Of a stretch of DNA of 64,000 nt, positions 13,155 through 24,467 are shown in pieces (the first letter of the stretch is position 1; each line of letters opens with the position of its first letter). Made by a program: the position numbers and the translations under genes. Under the pieces are notes generated by a model, which saw only the letters and a program-made list of their open reading frames with translations, did not search any database and was not told the DNA's origin. Origin of the DNA: Ceratorhiza oryzae-sativae. Its lineage: Eukaryota > Basidiomycota > Agaricomycetes > Cantharellales > Ceratobasidiaceae. The stretch covers positions 868,001 to 932,000 of the forward strand of contig JARWMV010000232.1 in the NCBI GenBank assembly GCA_030998015.1, written 5' to 3'.

Positions 13155-14341
13155 GGTGGACAGCTACGTGGTGGGAGATGCGTGCAGACAAGCAGCGGGT
13201 GTGTGGAATAGCGAGTTCAAACCGGCAACACAGGGGGCGAGGAAAGTGTGAAACTCGCCCGAGTGTCGCGTCCATTATATGTCGGTGGAAACCGTTACTG
13301 TGACACTCCAGGCCCCGGATGCAAATGCCCCGATCCGGAAGTGACGTGCTCCGATCGCACTGCGCCCGTTTTGCCACGCACCGGCACAACTCTCGCGCGC
13401 GTCGGTCGCTCCACCTCCATCGACTCGCCGCACCGAGCTCGCTGTCCCCGGTGTGCTCGTCGCCACGAAACCTCGCGGTCCGCTGCCCCCGTGCGCCATT
13501 TCAGCTGCTCGTCCGCGGTATCTCCGCCGTCACCGTCGACCAGAACATCTACCCCGGACTCGGGAGCATTCTATTCGGGGATATGCCGCATGCGTCAAAT
13601 GACGAGTTTCATGCGTTCTGCCTGCACTCTCAACGGTAATCTATCGCTCACAACATCGTGGGCGGCTCTTGTTCAAGCTGCCCACAGCCCCTTGGCAGCA
13701 TCCGCGGTCTATTTATGGAGCATCATTCAACAAACGTCCAAGAAGCGGTGTCGTTCTTGGCCAATAGCACGCACAGTACACCACACAACACTCGGTGTAT
13801 GCACAGGACGGGCAATCGAGCACAACTCGATCGGGTCGGCGGAGGACGCCAACCCGCCTGCTTGGGCAGTGTTCGGTCGGCAGCATCGGCAGAGCATGGC
13901 ACACGACATCTATCTAACCTCTATCGACGTCTCCCTATCAGCCAGGCGTCATTCCTTCGCATGCACGAGTATTTCGCCAGTTTAGGGGCGTTTGGGTGTG
14001 ACCCTCGACGTGACCCGGAGCCCGATTCCCCTTGAAGGTCGTCGACCATCGTTGCCTACCCCACCGGGCGCAAGCGGACGACCCGTCCAAGTCGTTCTGG
14101 GAGGCAGATGATCAAGCACCGATGTGTTATCGTAAGAGCGGTAAGATGAATCTCACGAGTAGCCTATCGTAGCATACCCGCTACCCCCGCTGAACCTGCC
14201 GAGCACTTCCTCCCCGCGGGCTCCACACGTCCATTCTCCTCCCCGCCACCACCCCCACCGCTATACACTGGTTCCCCGTACGCGACACATATTTTACGCG
14301 AATAACACATGCACAAATAACGCACGATGTCACTACCCAAA
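13155..14341. other. Intergenic, no supported gene
   Basis: GC-rich sequence with many chance open frames on both strands. A short plus-strand stretch around 13500-13640 has somewhat protein-like content (reading GLGSILFGDMPHASNDEFHAF) but has no convincing start or splice partners. Nothing further is supported. Confidence 0.35.
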
Positions 14342-14671
14342 TTAATCAAATTTTAATGAATCTTCGCCGACTCCGTCCGAGTTCGGCTTCATACGGAGCA
14401 TGGCCCAGACACCCATCCCGTTCTCGTTCACTTGCGTAGAATCGTCGGCCGTCGTCCCCCCAACGAGAACTTTGACCCCGCACTCTCCAAAACTTTTACC
14501 GCGACTTACGGACCGGGTACCACCCGCATCGATATCTAGAATTTCGATGTGCAATTTCCTAATCGGGAACATACTCTTGTTTTTTGCGGTTGAGACAACT
14601 CGTACTGTGAGTTTCAGGCGCGATTCGGCCGGTACTTGCTTGAAGAATGTTTGAGTTTGCCACCGATTCAA
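14342..14671 (-). CDS. Possible orphan terminal exon
   Basis: Open frame on the minus strand ending with TAA at 14342-14344. The first in-frame codon of the frame is TTG; the first true ATG reads MFPIRKLHIEILDIDAGG. The composition is protein-like (RLKLTVRVVSTAKNKS, then a Gly/Asp-rich tail) but no family is recognised and no upstream exon could be joined with confidence. It may be the 3' exon of a lineage-specific gene or chance. Confidence 0.2.
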   Translation of the reverse strand: MNRWQTQTFFKQVPAESRLKLTVRVVSTAKNKSMFPIRKLHIEILDIDAGGTRSVSRGKSFGECGVKVLVGGTTADDSTQVNENGMGVWAMLRMKPNSDGVGEDSLKFD

Positions 14672-16333
14672 ACGTGGCGCATGTTTAACCGAAGAATAAC
14701 ATTCTCCAGCTACAGTAAATGATCATCCCGCTACTCGATCGTACGCCGCATATGAGACCTCGCCGCACGCTTGAGCGCGGCTCCTCACTGATTTGCTTTG
14801 ATACATGTCCTTCGCGCTTACACAACGAGTCGAGCACATGGTCATAAGGCTTTCTCCTTGTCTAACCTGGCTCTTTTTAGTCTAGACACAATCTCGGAAG
14901 ACGACGACGAGTCTTGAAACGGTGACGATGCTCCGTCCTTGCGGCTTCCAGGCTCGAGTAGGATTGACCGAAGACCGAAGACACAGAAATCGCGCGCTCG
15001 AAGCTGTCAAGATTTAGTTTGTTCGCTACCCGGAGAGCTAGGCACAGGCGGGTCCTTGGCGGAGCGCCCAAACGTAATCGGGTTTAGTGCACCCCAATAC
15101 CGTGTCCTTGCCTTTTGCCTGCTTGTGATGACGGCCCTCGACGTTCGAGATCCATGAGTTTTGTACGTAACAGGGGGAGCGAAAATACGTGCATCATGAG
15201 AAGAAAGCAAAAAAGGTCTGGTGACTATATGCATATCACGCTGGGCGTCCAGGTGATCGCCTTTTGCTATGCCGAGGCCGGGCAAACAAACAAAGCTTGA
15301 CGGAGGCTACATGCCGCCGGCAGCCAACGGTCGACTGAAAAAAGATCACATGAAGTCTAGGCGAATGCTCAGGAGAGGTGTGTCTGGAGCTTGGCTCACG
15401 CCATGCGTCGAGTGTGGGCTTGGGCGGCTCAGATCCGGGTCAGCTGGATTCGTAATTTATTTTTTTGTCTAGCTGCACAGCACGAACGGGCCGAGATTGC
15501 GTCGTGGTCAGCTGGCTTGGAGGGTGTCGTGTGGTTTGTTTTTGTGCTTGGTGTATTATGCCTCACTACCGTTGATTCTGGGCTGGCGATGACGCAGGTT
15601 GGTGTGAACTGTCATTTTGTGGTGCAAGTCTAGATTACCACGTCTGTCTTGTCATTTGAAAACTCCAACACGTCGACTGTCAGTCATCATGAATAGGTAT
15701 TTCAGCAAGAGCTGATTGGACTATTTTTGGAAACCACCTGCGGTGGCTTTCCACCAAACTGCGCGCGCGTACATAGCCTCGGAGCTTGTCGCTCTTATGA
15801 CCAAGACACGCGAGAAAATCTTACATCGGAGATATATGCAACAGGCTGAATCCAATTCAAAAAAAGTGCGAGGGGCGTAGCACAGAAGTTGCGAGAAGCA
15901 AACATAGGCGGCATTGGGTGGTTAGCGTGGTAGCGTTGTGCCTGGAGCGGAGCATATTTTGCAGGCATGTAATAGTGGAAAGGACCTACCCGAGCCCCTA
16001 TTTCACTTTGATGCTCTTAGGTTGCGTGACCCGGCTTAGCGATCTCGTGCTCTCGGGTGGTCGTGGATTATAAATTACAAACGTGGGCAATGTCAACTTG
16101 TGCGCCAATGCATTCAATCAGTAATTTGGTGCGAAGGGCTGTGTGATATTGAGGAAGACACGAGTCCAGGATTGAGAAAGAAAGTAGGTCACGCGACTTG
16201 GTTGTACAGCCCTGGACAAACCTATAAGAGGCTGATCCCTCCGTAGCTCGTCTTATTTGAAACAGTGATCACCGTATCGGTTTCCGACACAATTCGATGG
16301 CTGCGAGGGTGCGTAGCGGACGCACATAAGAGC
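14672..16333. other. Intergenic, 1.7 kb without a supported gene
   Basis: Only short open frames without family resemblance, on both strands. The right part is the upstream region of the HAM1-like gene. No repeats or RNA genes were recognised. Confidence 0.4.
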
Positions 16334-16380
16334 ATCGGGTATGAACATTTGGCCGATCCCATCAAAATGTTCATACCGAT
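16334..16380. repeat. Inverted repeat upstream of HAM1-like gene
   Basis: Two arms, 16334-16350 and 16365-16380, pair over 16 bases (ATCGG plus TATGAACATTT against its complement) with one bulged G at 16339 and a loop of 14 bases. It lies about 160 bases before the ATG at 16540. It could be a two-fold regulatory site or a hairpin. Confidence 0.6.
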
Positions 16381-16493
16381 CAAAGTAAACAATGACCAAG
16401 TGCCAGTATTATGACGTCAGAGTGAGCACTTGCCTGCGCCTTGCGCTCACCTGTCGCTTGTCTCTGGTTGCGCCGTAAGGATCTGGTCACTGG

Positions 16494-16500
16494 TATATAA
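16494..16500 (+). promoter_or_regulatory. TATA box of the HAM1-like gene
   Basis: TATATAA lies 46 bases before the ATG, which sits in a strong context (GCCACC then ATGG). The short distance implies a very short 5' leader if this box is used. Confidence 0.5.
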
Positions 16501-16539
16501 ATCACACCTCCTCGTCATCGACGCTCATTCTCAGCCACC

Positions 16540-19397
16540 ATGGGTATCTGTTCCTCGTGCTGTAGGCGTCGTGGGCCAGCGACGGGCGAGCGTGAACCGT
16601 TGTTACCAAAGACCACCGACTACGTACCTCCAAAGGAAGCATGGGACAAGGTAGCGGACGTGCTTGGTGCGATGTCCGCGGGGAAAATGCCGACGCAGCG
16701 TCAGCTCGATGCGGTTTTGGGCAAGCTGCTTGGCTCGAATCTGCTCAAGGTCGAGACGACCACGTCTGGTGCTCTGAGCGCACACGGGAAGCAGATGGTG
16801 CTGGACGTACGTGAGATCGTCCAGTCGCTAGCCAGGATTGGAATGGAAAAGAACGGTGAGCGTTATTTGGGAATATCAAGTTGGTAATGTTTCTAACACC
16901 GTCTGTGAAGCGGATGACCTTGTACAAGATGCCATGTGGCAATACCATTTAATGAGCGCCACGCCTATTCAGGTTGACCCCAATATACATAACCAAACCA
17001 AGGTTGACATCAACGTTGATGGGGCAGGTGCGTTGTATCGTTGCCTTTTTAGAACAATTGGTGACGAACGTTGCGTAGCTGGACACCTAAACGACATCCC
17101 AACCGTGGATCAAGCTGAATTGGCAGATGACTCTCGCGCCCTTGCCGAATCTCTTCGCACACTTTTCTCGCTTCTTCTTACATCCTCCGGATTTCGATTG
17201 ATCATCTCTGACATTCTGGTCACCGCGCGCCAGATATTGGCGGATGCCGCCTCTGACGTCGCTGGGGCTGCTGCTTATGTCGAGACCCGGGCAGAAAACG
17301 TCGAGCAGACCATTCGCCCTGATCCACACGAGGGTCAAACTGGCGTCACAGCTGAGGACGCTATGAGGCAGGTTGAAAAGATCCAGGAGTCGGTGAAGGA
17401 AGATATGGAAAAGGCCAAGACAGAGGCGGGGCTAAAGAAGCATACCATCCAGCAGCGATTGACGGAAGAATCCCCAGACCGAGTCAAGCAAACCATTATG
17501 GAACGTATTGAAGCCGTGAGTGATTTTAGTTCGGGAGCGGTAGCAGTGCCCCTAACACGATCTTGGTCAGATCGTTCAACAAGTTCAAGAAGACCCGAGA
17601 TACACGTCTTCGTTGAAGACGATCCTCAACTTGTGCGAAAAATATGCTCACATGGCAGCCCAGGCTACCGAATCAGTCGTGACTGCCGCGCAATCCGCCG
17701 TCAGCGATTCTACCGTTGAGCCTTCAGTTTCAGCAAACCCAGTGGTCGAAACCGACCCTCATCTCAAAAAGCTACTTGGCAATGTCCAAACTTTGCTAGA
17801 ACGCTTTGCTGGCGGATATAGTCTCTCTCCACTCGGCGACTTTCTGAAGAAATTCCTTGATGATCTTGCCAACGACAACTCAAGCGGGACCTCCGATCTG
17901 TTACGAGACACCAAAGCATGGTTCAACAAGGCACTCGAAACACCTGGTTGGCTTACCACGCCGGATGCGCGCGAGGAGCTCAACACGCTCTATGACCGTG
18001 CCAAGGCTATCCTCGATTCCAATCCTCCTTGGCGCTCTGATCTCCAAAAGGCATCGTCTGAAGCCAGCACATTCTCCGAAAGGCTCAAAGGCGACGCCGC
18101 AACCCAACAGTTACTGGGCGCAATAGAAGCTTTCGGAGCTCACACACGTGCGTTGGGAATCGAATCAGCTCGCTCCGCAGGGTGGAAGCAGCTTCGTGCC
18201 GAGTTATGGCGCGACGTTGTCGGTTGGGTGTTCCCTCGTGTCCTGGCTATACTCAAAGCCGTACCTCTACCCCGCGTTGAAATGAAAAGTGATACGGTGG
18301 ATGCTGTAATTGACGACGTAACCTTCCGGGCGCCATCGTTCATACCTGATCATATCCGAGTCGAAAACTGGAGCGAGGTGCGGGTATTTGGGAGCGATGC
18401 CGTCGAGAGTCAACAAAGGGATTGGGTTGTTGAAGGAGACAGCACACTGCGTATGCATATCGACGGACTTCGAATTACCGCACACGAAATCGCATATTTC
18501 ATCCATCTGAAGACTGCGCTATTGGGATACCGCGACAACGGGTTACTGAGTATTGATGTTGGTCACAAGTCCTCCATAGGCGAAGGCATGAAAATGGATC
18601 TGGCCCTTGAGACCGACCTTGACCCATCGTCCCACACTGCCGTCGCTCCCGACACCGACACACCTCCCCCGTCGTTCTTCCGCGTTAAATCTGCGACTGT
18701 GGCCATCCGCGGGCTAGACTTTACGCTCTCCCGCACACACCATTGGATACTCAACAGCATTGCACAACCCTTGCTAGGTCCTATCGTTCGAGCAGGTGTA
18801 CGCTACGTGGTGTCCCAATCAGTTAAAGCTGGACTCGAATCGTTGGATCGCAAGGCGGGAGAAGTCTATGCGCAGGCAAAGCAGGAGTCGAGTGCGAGGC
18901 GTGTCGATTCGGAACCAAGTGTGTGGGACTGGTTGAACGCGTTTATGAAGAGCCAAAGAGTTCAGGGGAATGGGAGGCCGATGGAATCGGACGAAGAGAG
19001 TGAGGACGAAGGGCCCGATGAACTGGAGGCACAGACCAGTACTCAAGTCACGACCAAAGGCGTAATCCGAACGACATACCAGCCGGCAACAGAGACGCAG
19101 CCCGAGTCGGAAACTGTGTTAGCTGTCGGCCTAGGAGAGCAGATACTGCCTAATTTGGGTGGCCCAGACGACGGGAAAGGGCCTCCGGAAGCCGTCGAAC
19201 GCGCGAGGGATGCTCTTGGAGACGTCCAGCACGTCGCGAATGGGGTTGCACAAGAGGCTCAGCACGCACGCGAAAATGGTCAAGAGGCCGTTGCGGATGT
19301 GAAAGGCAAGGCATCGCACGCGGCCAGTAGATTAGAGGCACGACGTCAGGCTGAGCAGAAGAAGAAGGGATGGAAGAGCAAGGTCTTCGATGTCTGA
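16540..19397 (+). CDS. HAM1-like (DUF4449-type) fungal protein with N-terminal acylation signal
   Basis: ATG at 16540, TGA at 19395-19397. The start MGICSSCCRRR matches an N-myristoylation signal (Gly2, Ser6) followed by Cys4, Cys7 and Cys8, good palmitoylation candidates, and then basic residues, so a peripheral membrane location is expected. The body is long and helical, with EPLLPKTTDYVPPKEAW near the start and a mid region RAPSFIPDHIRVENWSEV that resembles fungal HAM1-like N- and C-terminal domains. A lipid-binding-like role has been suggested for related folds, but function here is unknown. The last 140 residues are charged and disordered, ending KKKGWKSKVFDV. Introns near 16855-16910, 17028-17079 and 17515-17570 are phase-consistent. 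Convergent with NLE1, 96 bases apart. Confidence 0.8.
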
Positions 19398-19493
19398 ACA
19401 TTTTCTTGAACCCGCGCTCGTGTTTCATTGTCGTTACCATGATTGAATATATTCGAACAATCAAATATCTGGTGTACAGCTAGGTCAATATAG

Positions 19494-21503
19494 CTAATTT
19501 TTCCAGCTGATAAACAACAAATTTAGCCCAAATGCGCTATGAATTTGAGCGTACTTACATCTTCACCACACAATCCTTCCCCCCACTAACAATTTTGTCC
19601 GCCACAAAATCTACGCAATACACCTCATCCGTATGGCCAGGCAAATCGGTCCCAATCTTGTTGGTTTTCAGGTTCCAGATCTGAAACTAATGCATTACGT
19701 TCTAATCTAAAACCCATGACCTGTAACACGCACCTTGATAGTGCTATCCTTACTCGCACTTACTAGCAATCTTGAGTCTGCAGACCAGGTGAGTCTGTAC
19801 ACAGGCCCTACATGGCCTCTGAGAGTAGCCACGAATTTGCCCGTTCGGCCCTCCCAGAGTCGCACAGACGAGTCCCAAGATGCGCTAGCTGCCCACCGAC
19901 CATCGGGGCTAAACGCAACATGTGCGATTTGTCGCTGGTGACCTGTCAGTCGGGCAAGTGGCTTGATCTTGGCAGAGGACTCAGGGGACATTGCGTTCGG
20001 GTGAGATCCGAAGACGGACCAGAGGAAGAGGGTGTGATCGTCTGAGCCAGAGATGATGAGTTCAGGTGTGTTGGCCGTAATTTGGTCATATCGTTTCTGG
20101 GCGCGAGACTTTACTGGGTGCAAATTTTACGTGAATATTTCCTGGTATGAAGGCTGGCTGGGGACCATACCTTCATCGTCGGAAGTCGATCGTTTGCCTG
20201 TATGATCGTACGGGCCTGTACGGAGCACAAAGTCCGTATTCAAGGCAAGGGTCGTCACCCAATGCGCGTGATCCTTGAGCGTATGCAATAACCTTCCCTG
20301 GCGGGAAATTCATTGTATTGAGAAATAAAATTAGCTAAACCCATGCTTACACCGTTCGGATCCCAGACTTTAACCGTCCTGTCGCTAGATGCGGTGTATA
20401 GTGCACCCTTTCCGGACCCACCTCCCCAGCGTACAACGTTTACGCTTGCCGTATGACTTCCGAGAGTATATTCGAGGCGCCGGTTTGCCGTATTCCAAAC
20501 ACGGACCGTACCGTCCTTAGACGAGGAAGCGAGCCGAGGATCGTTGGGATTGCTACTCATAGATGAGGATGCGTCGAAGAAGGGCAGTGGATAGATAGAC
20601 TTGCATGTGTGCTGGTTCCCAAGCAAGGGACGTAACCCATTTTGAGTGTCCCTTGAGAGCATCTCCTATCGCCTTTCCTAACTTAGGGTCCCATAATCGC
20701 ACCTATACACGTTACATCTGTATGCATATTAAGTCGGATACCCATTGCCGAACTTACCTGGCCATCGTGCCCACCAGTAGCCAGCTTCCTCTCTGTAGGC
20801 TCCCACTCAACGCACAGAACCCACCCTTTGTGGCCGCTAAGTGTGTGCGATGGGGTCTCGGTGTCTAGGTTCCACAATCGAGCATTATTATCCCCTGAAC
20901 CGGTCGCTAAAAGATTGCCAGTTGGAGAAAAAGCAGCGCATAGAATTGCAGATGAGTGCCCTAGAGTTCAGACGTCTCGTAAGATGCGTGATAACGACAC
21001 AGGTTATAGCCGCACCCGAGAGCGTGGAGGAACATCGTGTTGCGGGCCTTACTCGGAAAACGGCCTGAGGCGAACAGTGCACAGTGATCACGTCTTCAGC
21101 AGTGTATGCACTTGATGGTTTATCAAGCACATCAGACAGGAGAGAGTTAGATATGGTTATTCGAGTTGTAGTTAACGGATCCCCGGGGGTTGGTGCGTTG
21201 ACGTGAAATGCGTACGGCGTTGGCTCGTCATCCTAATTGAAATGGTCAAGACATGAGGTGTCAGTGTAAACCAGATAGCATGCGACTGACTTTGGACGCT
21301 AATTTATTGAGCATCGCTTCGAGACCATCTCTACCGAAGTCCGCGGGAATGTTGACTGCAGGTGCAAGTGGGGTTCCGTCATCTTCAGAAACAAATTGCA
21401 CAACAATGTTAGGAGCAGGGGCTTTTGGAGGCAGCTCAGGGACTTGTATCGGTACTCCGTTGTTGAGCTTTACTCGTTTAGGCGGTGGCAGTCGTGTTGC
21501 CAT
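19494..21503 (-). CDS. NLE1: NLE1/RSA4, Notchless WD40 ribosome assembly factor
   Basis: Rsa4/Notchless joins pre-60S particles, and its N-terminal domain is pulled by the MIDAS domain of the AAA ATPase Rea1/Midasin to drive 60S maturation. ATG at 21501-21503 (MATRLPPPKRVKLNNG). The NLE domain follows (NIVVQFVSEDDGTPLAPAV; ADFGRDGLEAMLNKL). WD40 repeats then run to the end with typical GH..WD spacing: GHKGWVLCVEWEPTERKLAT, GHQRQIAHVAFSPDGRWAAS, GHVGPVYRLTWSADSRLLVS, and GHTDEVYCVDFVADKIVSGG. At least seven introns. The frame seems to stop at M after DCVVK near 19552, but this TAA is inside GTAAGT; splicing to a CAG at 19507-19509 gives the family-like end IWKN with TAG at 19494-19496. Confidence 0.93.
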
Positions 21504-21704
21504 TAAGTGCGTAGTCGGTGGCCGTTGATGTGAGACCAAATTTAATTGCCAATACCATCAGATGGCCGTTTAGCGCCAGGACAGCAAACACAATTTCAAA
21601 CGACGCGAACTGGCGCCAACCTCCCACGTCCACACCTGAACCGGTTTTCCATCTAATTCGTCATTAAAGTAATAGAGTGGCTCTTGCTGGACAAGAGACA
21701 GCGA
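21504..21704. promoter_or_regulatory. Divergent promoter NLE1 / ALG10
   Basis: 201 bases separate the start codons of NLE1 (-) and ALG10 (+), so both transcripts must start here. No clear TATA box is visible. Confidence 0.6.
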
Positions 21705-23544
21705 ATGGATTCACAAAATACTATAGTTTATGCCGCGTATGCGGTATTTAACGTGATGGTGGCTAAAGAAGTAAACGACTTGGTTGTGTACCCGTACATG
21801 GTTGGTATTTGAGTACATGAGCTCTCAATGGGTCCTCATACTCTTTTAGGACGAGCCATTCCATATTCCGCAAGCGCAAGCTTACTGTAGGGGGGAGTGG
21901 GATACCTGGGACCCAAAACTTACAACCCCACCTGGCCTGTAAGTGCGGATTCTCTCCACCCTATTGCCTTACCTAACTTTGTTAGCTATGTGCTCTCTGT
22001 ACTACTCAAAAAGGTCTTCTTGTTCAAATGCACCCTGCCTATCTTGCGGATGAATAATTTGCTTTTGAACCTGCTATTGCCTCCGCTTGTCTCGCATTGC
22101 TTGGCCCTCTATCGTTCTGATCGACCCCCTAGAACACTCCTACAACCCACCTTGGAGTCTATTGTTATCTCCGCTTTCCCTCTTGCCTGGTTCTTCTCAT
22201 TCTTGTATTATACCGAGCTCGGAAGCGTCGTATTTGTGTTGGGCACTGTCCTCGCTGCTGGGCGTGGTGCCCATCTCTTGGCGGCCTTGGTGAGCATCGT
22301 AAACACGACGGGCTTCGTTCAGTGATATTGATCCTGGCTTCCGATCAGATGGGCGCCATTAGTTGCACCTTTCGCCAGACTAACATAGTGTGGGTGGTGT
22401 ACGCCGCTGCGTTTAGTATTCTACAGGACATGAGGCGAAAACGAGTTCGCTCAAAGGTGTCGGACGATCACTCGCGCCGACCATTGCTGTACGACCCGAT
22501 GGCGCTTGATGCCTCGTTGTGTGAGCCCGCTCATTTGAATGTAAACCCCTGGCTAATATACCGCAGCTGACATCCCGACGATCGTATCGAGCGGCCTCCA
22601 GGCGTTGCCTACAATGTTTGCCATAGCCTGGCCTTACGCTATACCTGTCATCGGATTCGCTTCTTTCGTGTTCTGGAATGAAGGGATTGTTCTCGGTCGG
22701 TCCATATGCTTACACTCCCTAGTGTGCCTTTGATACTAAAGCGGATAACAGGAGACAAATCAAATCATGTGCCAGCCTTCCATGTGCCTCAAATATATTA
22801 TTTTACCGCGGTTGCTTCCTTCTTTGGGCTACCGGTGCTTGTATCGACGGAGGGTGGGGTGGTGCGCCTCACCGGAGATGTTTTTTGGCGTATGTTTGGA
22901 GGAAAATGGTATCTGGTTTTAGCTTTTTTGAAATTTCTGGAAACTACTAAAATTACCTCGCATTGATCAGGCGATCGCTGATTACCATCACTTTGATTGG
23001 GGTTATTATGCTTTCAGTCCGCTTGTTCACGTATGTATTTGACCAACTACCGAGGAATGACATATGCCGAACTCAGCGGGGCTGTTCCACCCAGGATCCA
23101 CCACCCCTTTTTGCTGTCAGATAACCGACACTACACATTCTATGTCTGGCGTCGAGTCTATCTTGCCCACTGGACGGTGCCTTACCTGCTCTCCCCACTT
23201 TACTTGGTGTGTGCGTGGGCGTGGTTCCTTCGAGTCGGTACGAATGAATGCTCTATTGTGTTCGGTCCGAACCCGCTGATTTTGATTAACTCGATACTAC
23301 AGGCCGCTACCAAACCTTGCTCCAAACGCTCCTACTTCCCGTGTGTATACTGCCCACCCTTCTCCCGACGCCGCTCCTCGAGCCTCGCTACTTCCTCGTG
23401 CCCTACCTCTTGCTTCGTTTGCAAGCCCTGATGCCGAAAGGGGCTGTGCTAGCTGAAGCAGTTTGGTACGGTTTCATCAACTGGGTGACTATGTTTGTAT
23501 TTCTATACCTGGAACGCGAAGGTGTCGGGCGGTTCATGTGGTAA
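21705..23544 (+). CDS. ALG10: ALG10/DIE2, dolichyl-P-glucose alpha-1,2-glucosyltransferase
   Basis: ALG10 adds the last (third) glucose to the lipid-linked oligosaccharide in the ER lumen, using dolichyl-P-glucose. ATG at 21705 ([20 protein letters not shown]). Exon 1 ends VVYPYM and joins over a short intron to [13 protein letters not shown], then [17 protein letters not shown], the diagnostic ALG10 N-terminal block with luminal acidic residues. [15 protein letters not shown] (about 22370-22410) is the second conserved block. Many hydrophobic segments follow, and the protein ends [11 protein letters not shown] before TAA at 23542-23544. At least six introns of about 50-60 bases. The frame appears intact across the splices followed here. 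Confidence 0.93.
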
Positions 23545-24467
23545 GGGTGGTTTCAGGCCTTGTCTGGGAGCTGCGTGTTCCGTGACTCAAAGTGTCAATA
23601 TTAACCCAATCGTATCAAGTGAAGGGACATTTTTGTTATTTCTTGCTACGTGTGCGCCCCCAATGACACAAATCGGCTTGAAGTACCCGTTTTGCGTCAC
23701 CTCGTATATCGCTTGACCAACAAAAGGCCTTTGAACGCCAATCTAACTCAATCAAGTCCGTGGCTGTTGCTAGAATTGGTATCAGTTCACTGTCCGCTGG
23801 CACTCCTCGCTGGAATTTGTCGGCATCGGTGGCTATGCCAACCCACGTCCCAGCCTCGTAGTCCCTTGGCCCGAGCCCGGCGACTCATCCGGCGGCAGGT
23901 TTAACGTGTAACAATAACAGCTCTGACCAAATTAGTCAGGCGGGGTTGCTCTATCATCTCGGCGTGAGTGCTATTGTTTACCTAATCAAGCCAAACTTCT
24001 TCCCAAAGTCTAATTCCACCACCGGGTTGCCAACGGATCGCTTGGGCGCATTAATTCATACTCAGGAGGCGAGCTAATCTGGCACAATACAATCGCAAGC
24101 CGGTCAAGGCAGCGAGCTAACGATAGCCCGAGGCTTCCTCAGAAACGGAAAAACTCGAAGTGATGATAGCGATTGTCGCGGGGAACGGCAACTCGACGCG
24201 AAAAGCGGGGATAGAGCGGCTAGTGCTGTTTCACCGTTGAACCCACAATGCCTATGGTCGACCCTTCGAAACTTCATCTGCGATCGGGGGTCCGCCGGTG
24301 CTCTGGGAATAATGGCGGCATGTGCGGCGCAGAGTTAACTCGGGTCTGTCTTAAAAGAAGGGGTTGCCCTCCTGGTTCACTCAGTATCCTCAGCTCGATT
24401 CGTCTTCCCCTGCACACTTCTGCACACTTCTCCTCCACACACATCCACCGCCCAGCACTTCGATACT
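23545..24467. other. Intergenic, upstream of terpene synthase
   Basis: No supported gene. The last 120 bases before the terpene synthase ATG are CT-rich (TCTCCTCCACACACATCC type), a common core-promoter feature of fungal genes. Confidence 0.5.

Noticed and set aside
13248..13985. 245-residue plus-strand frame
   Set aside because: Arg/Cys/Ser/His-rich composition typical of chance frames in GC-rich DNA; no splice partners or motif.
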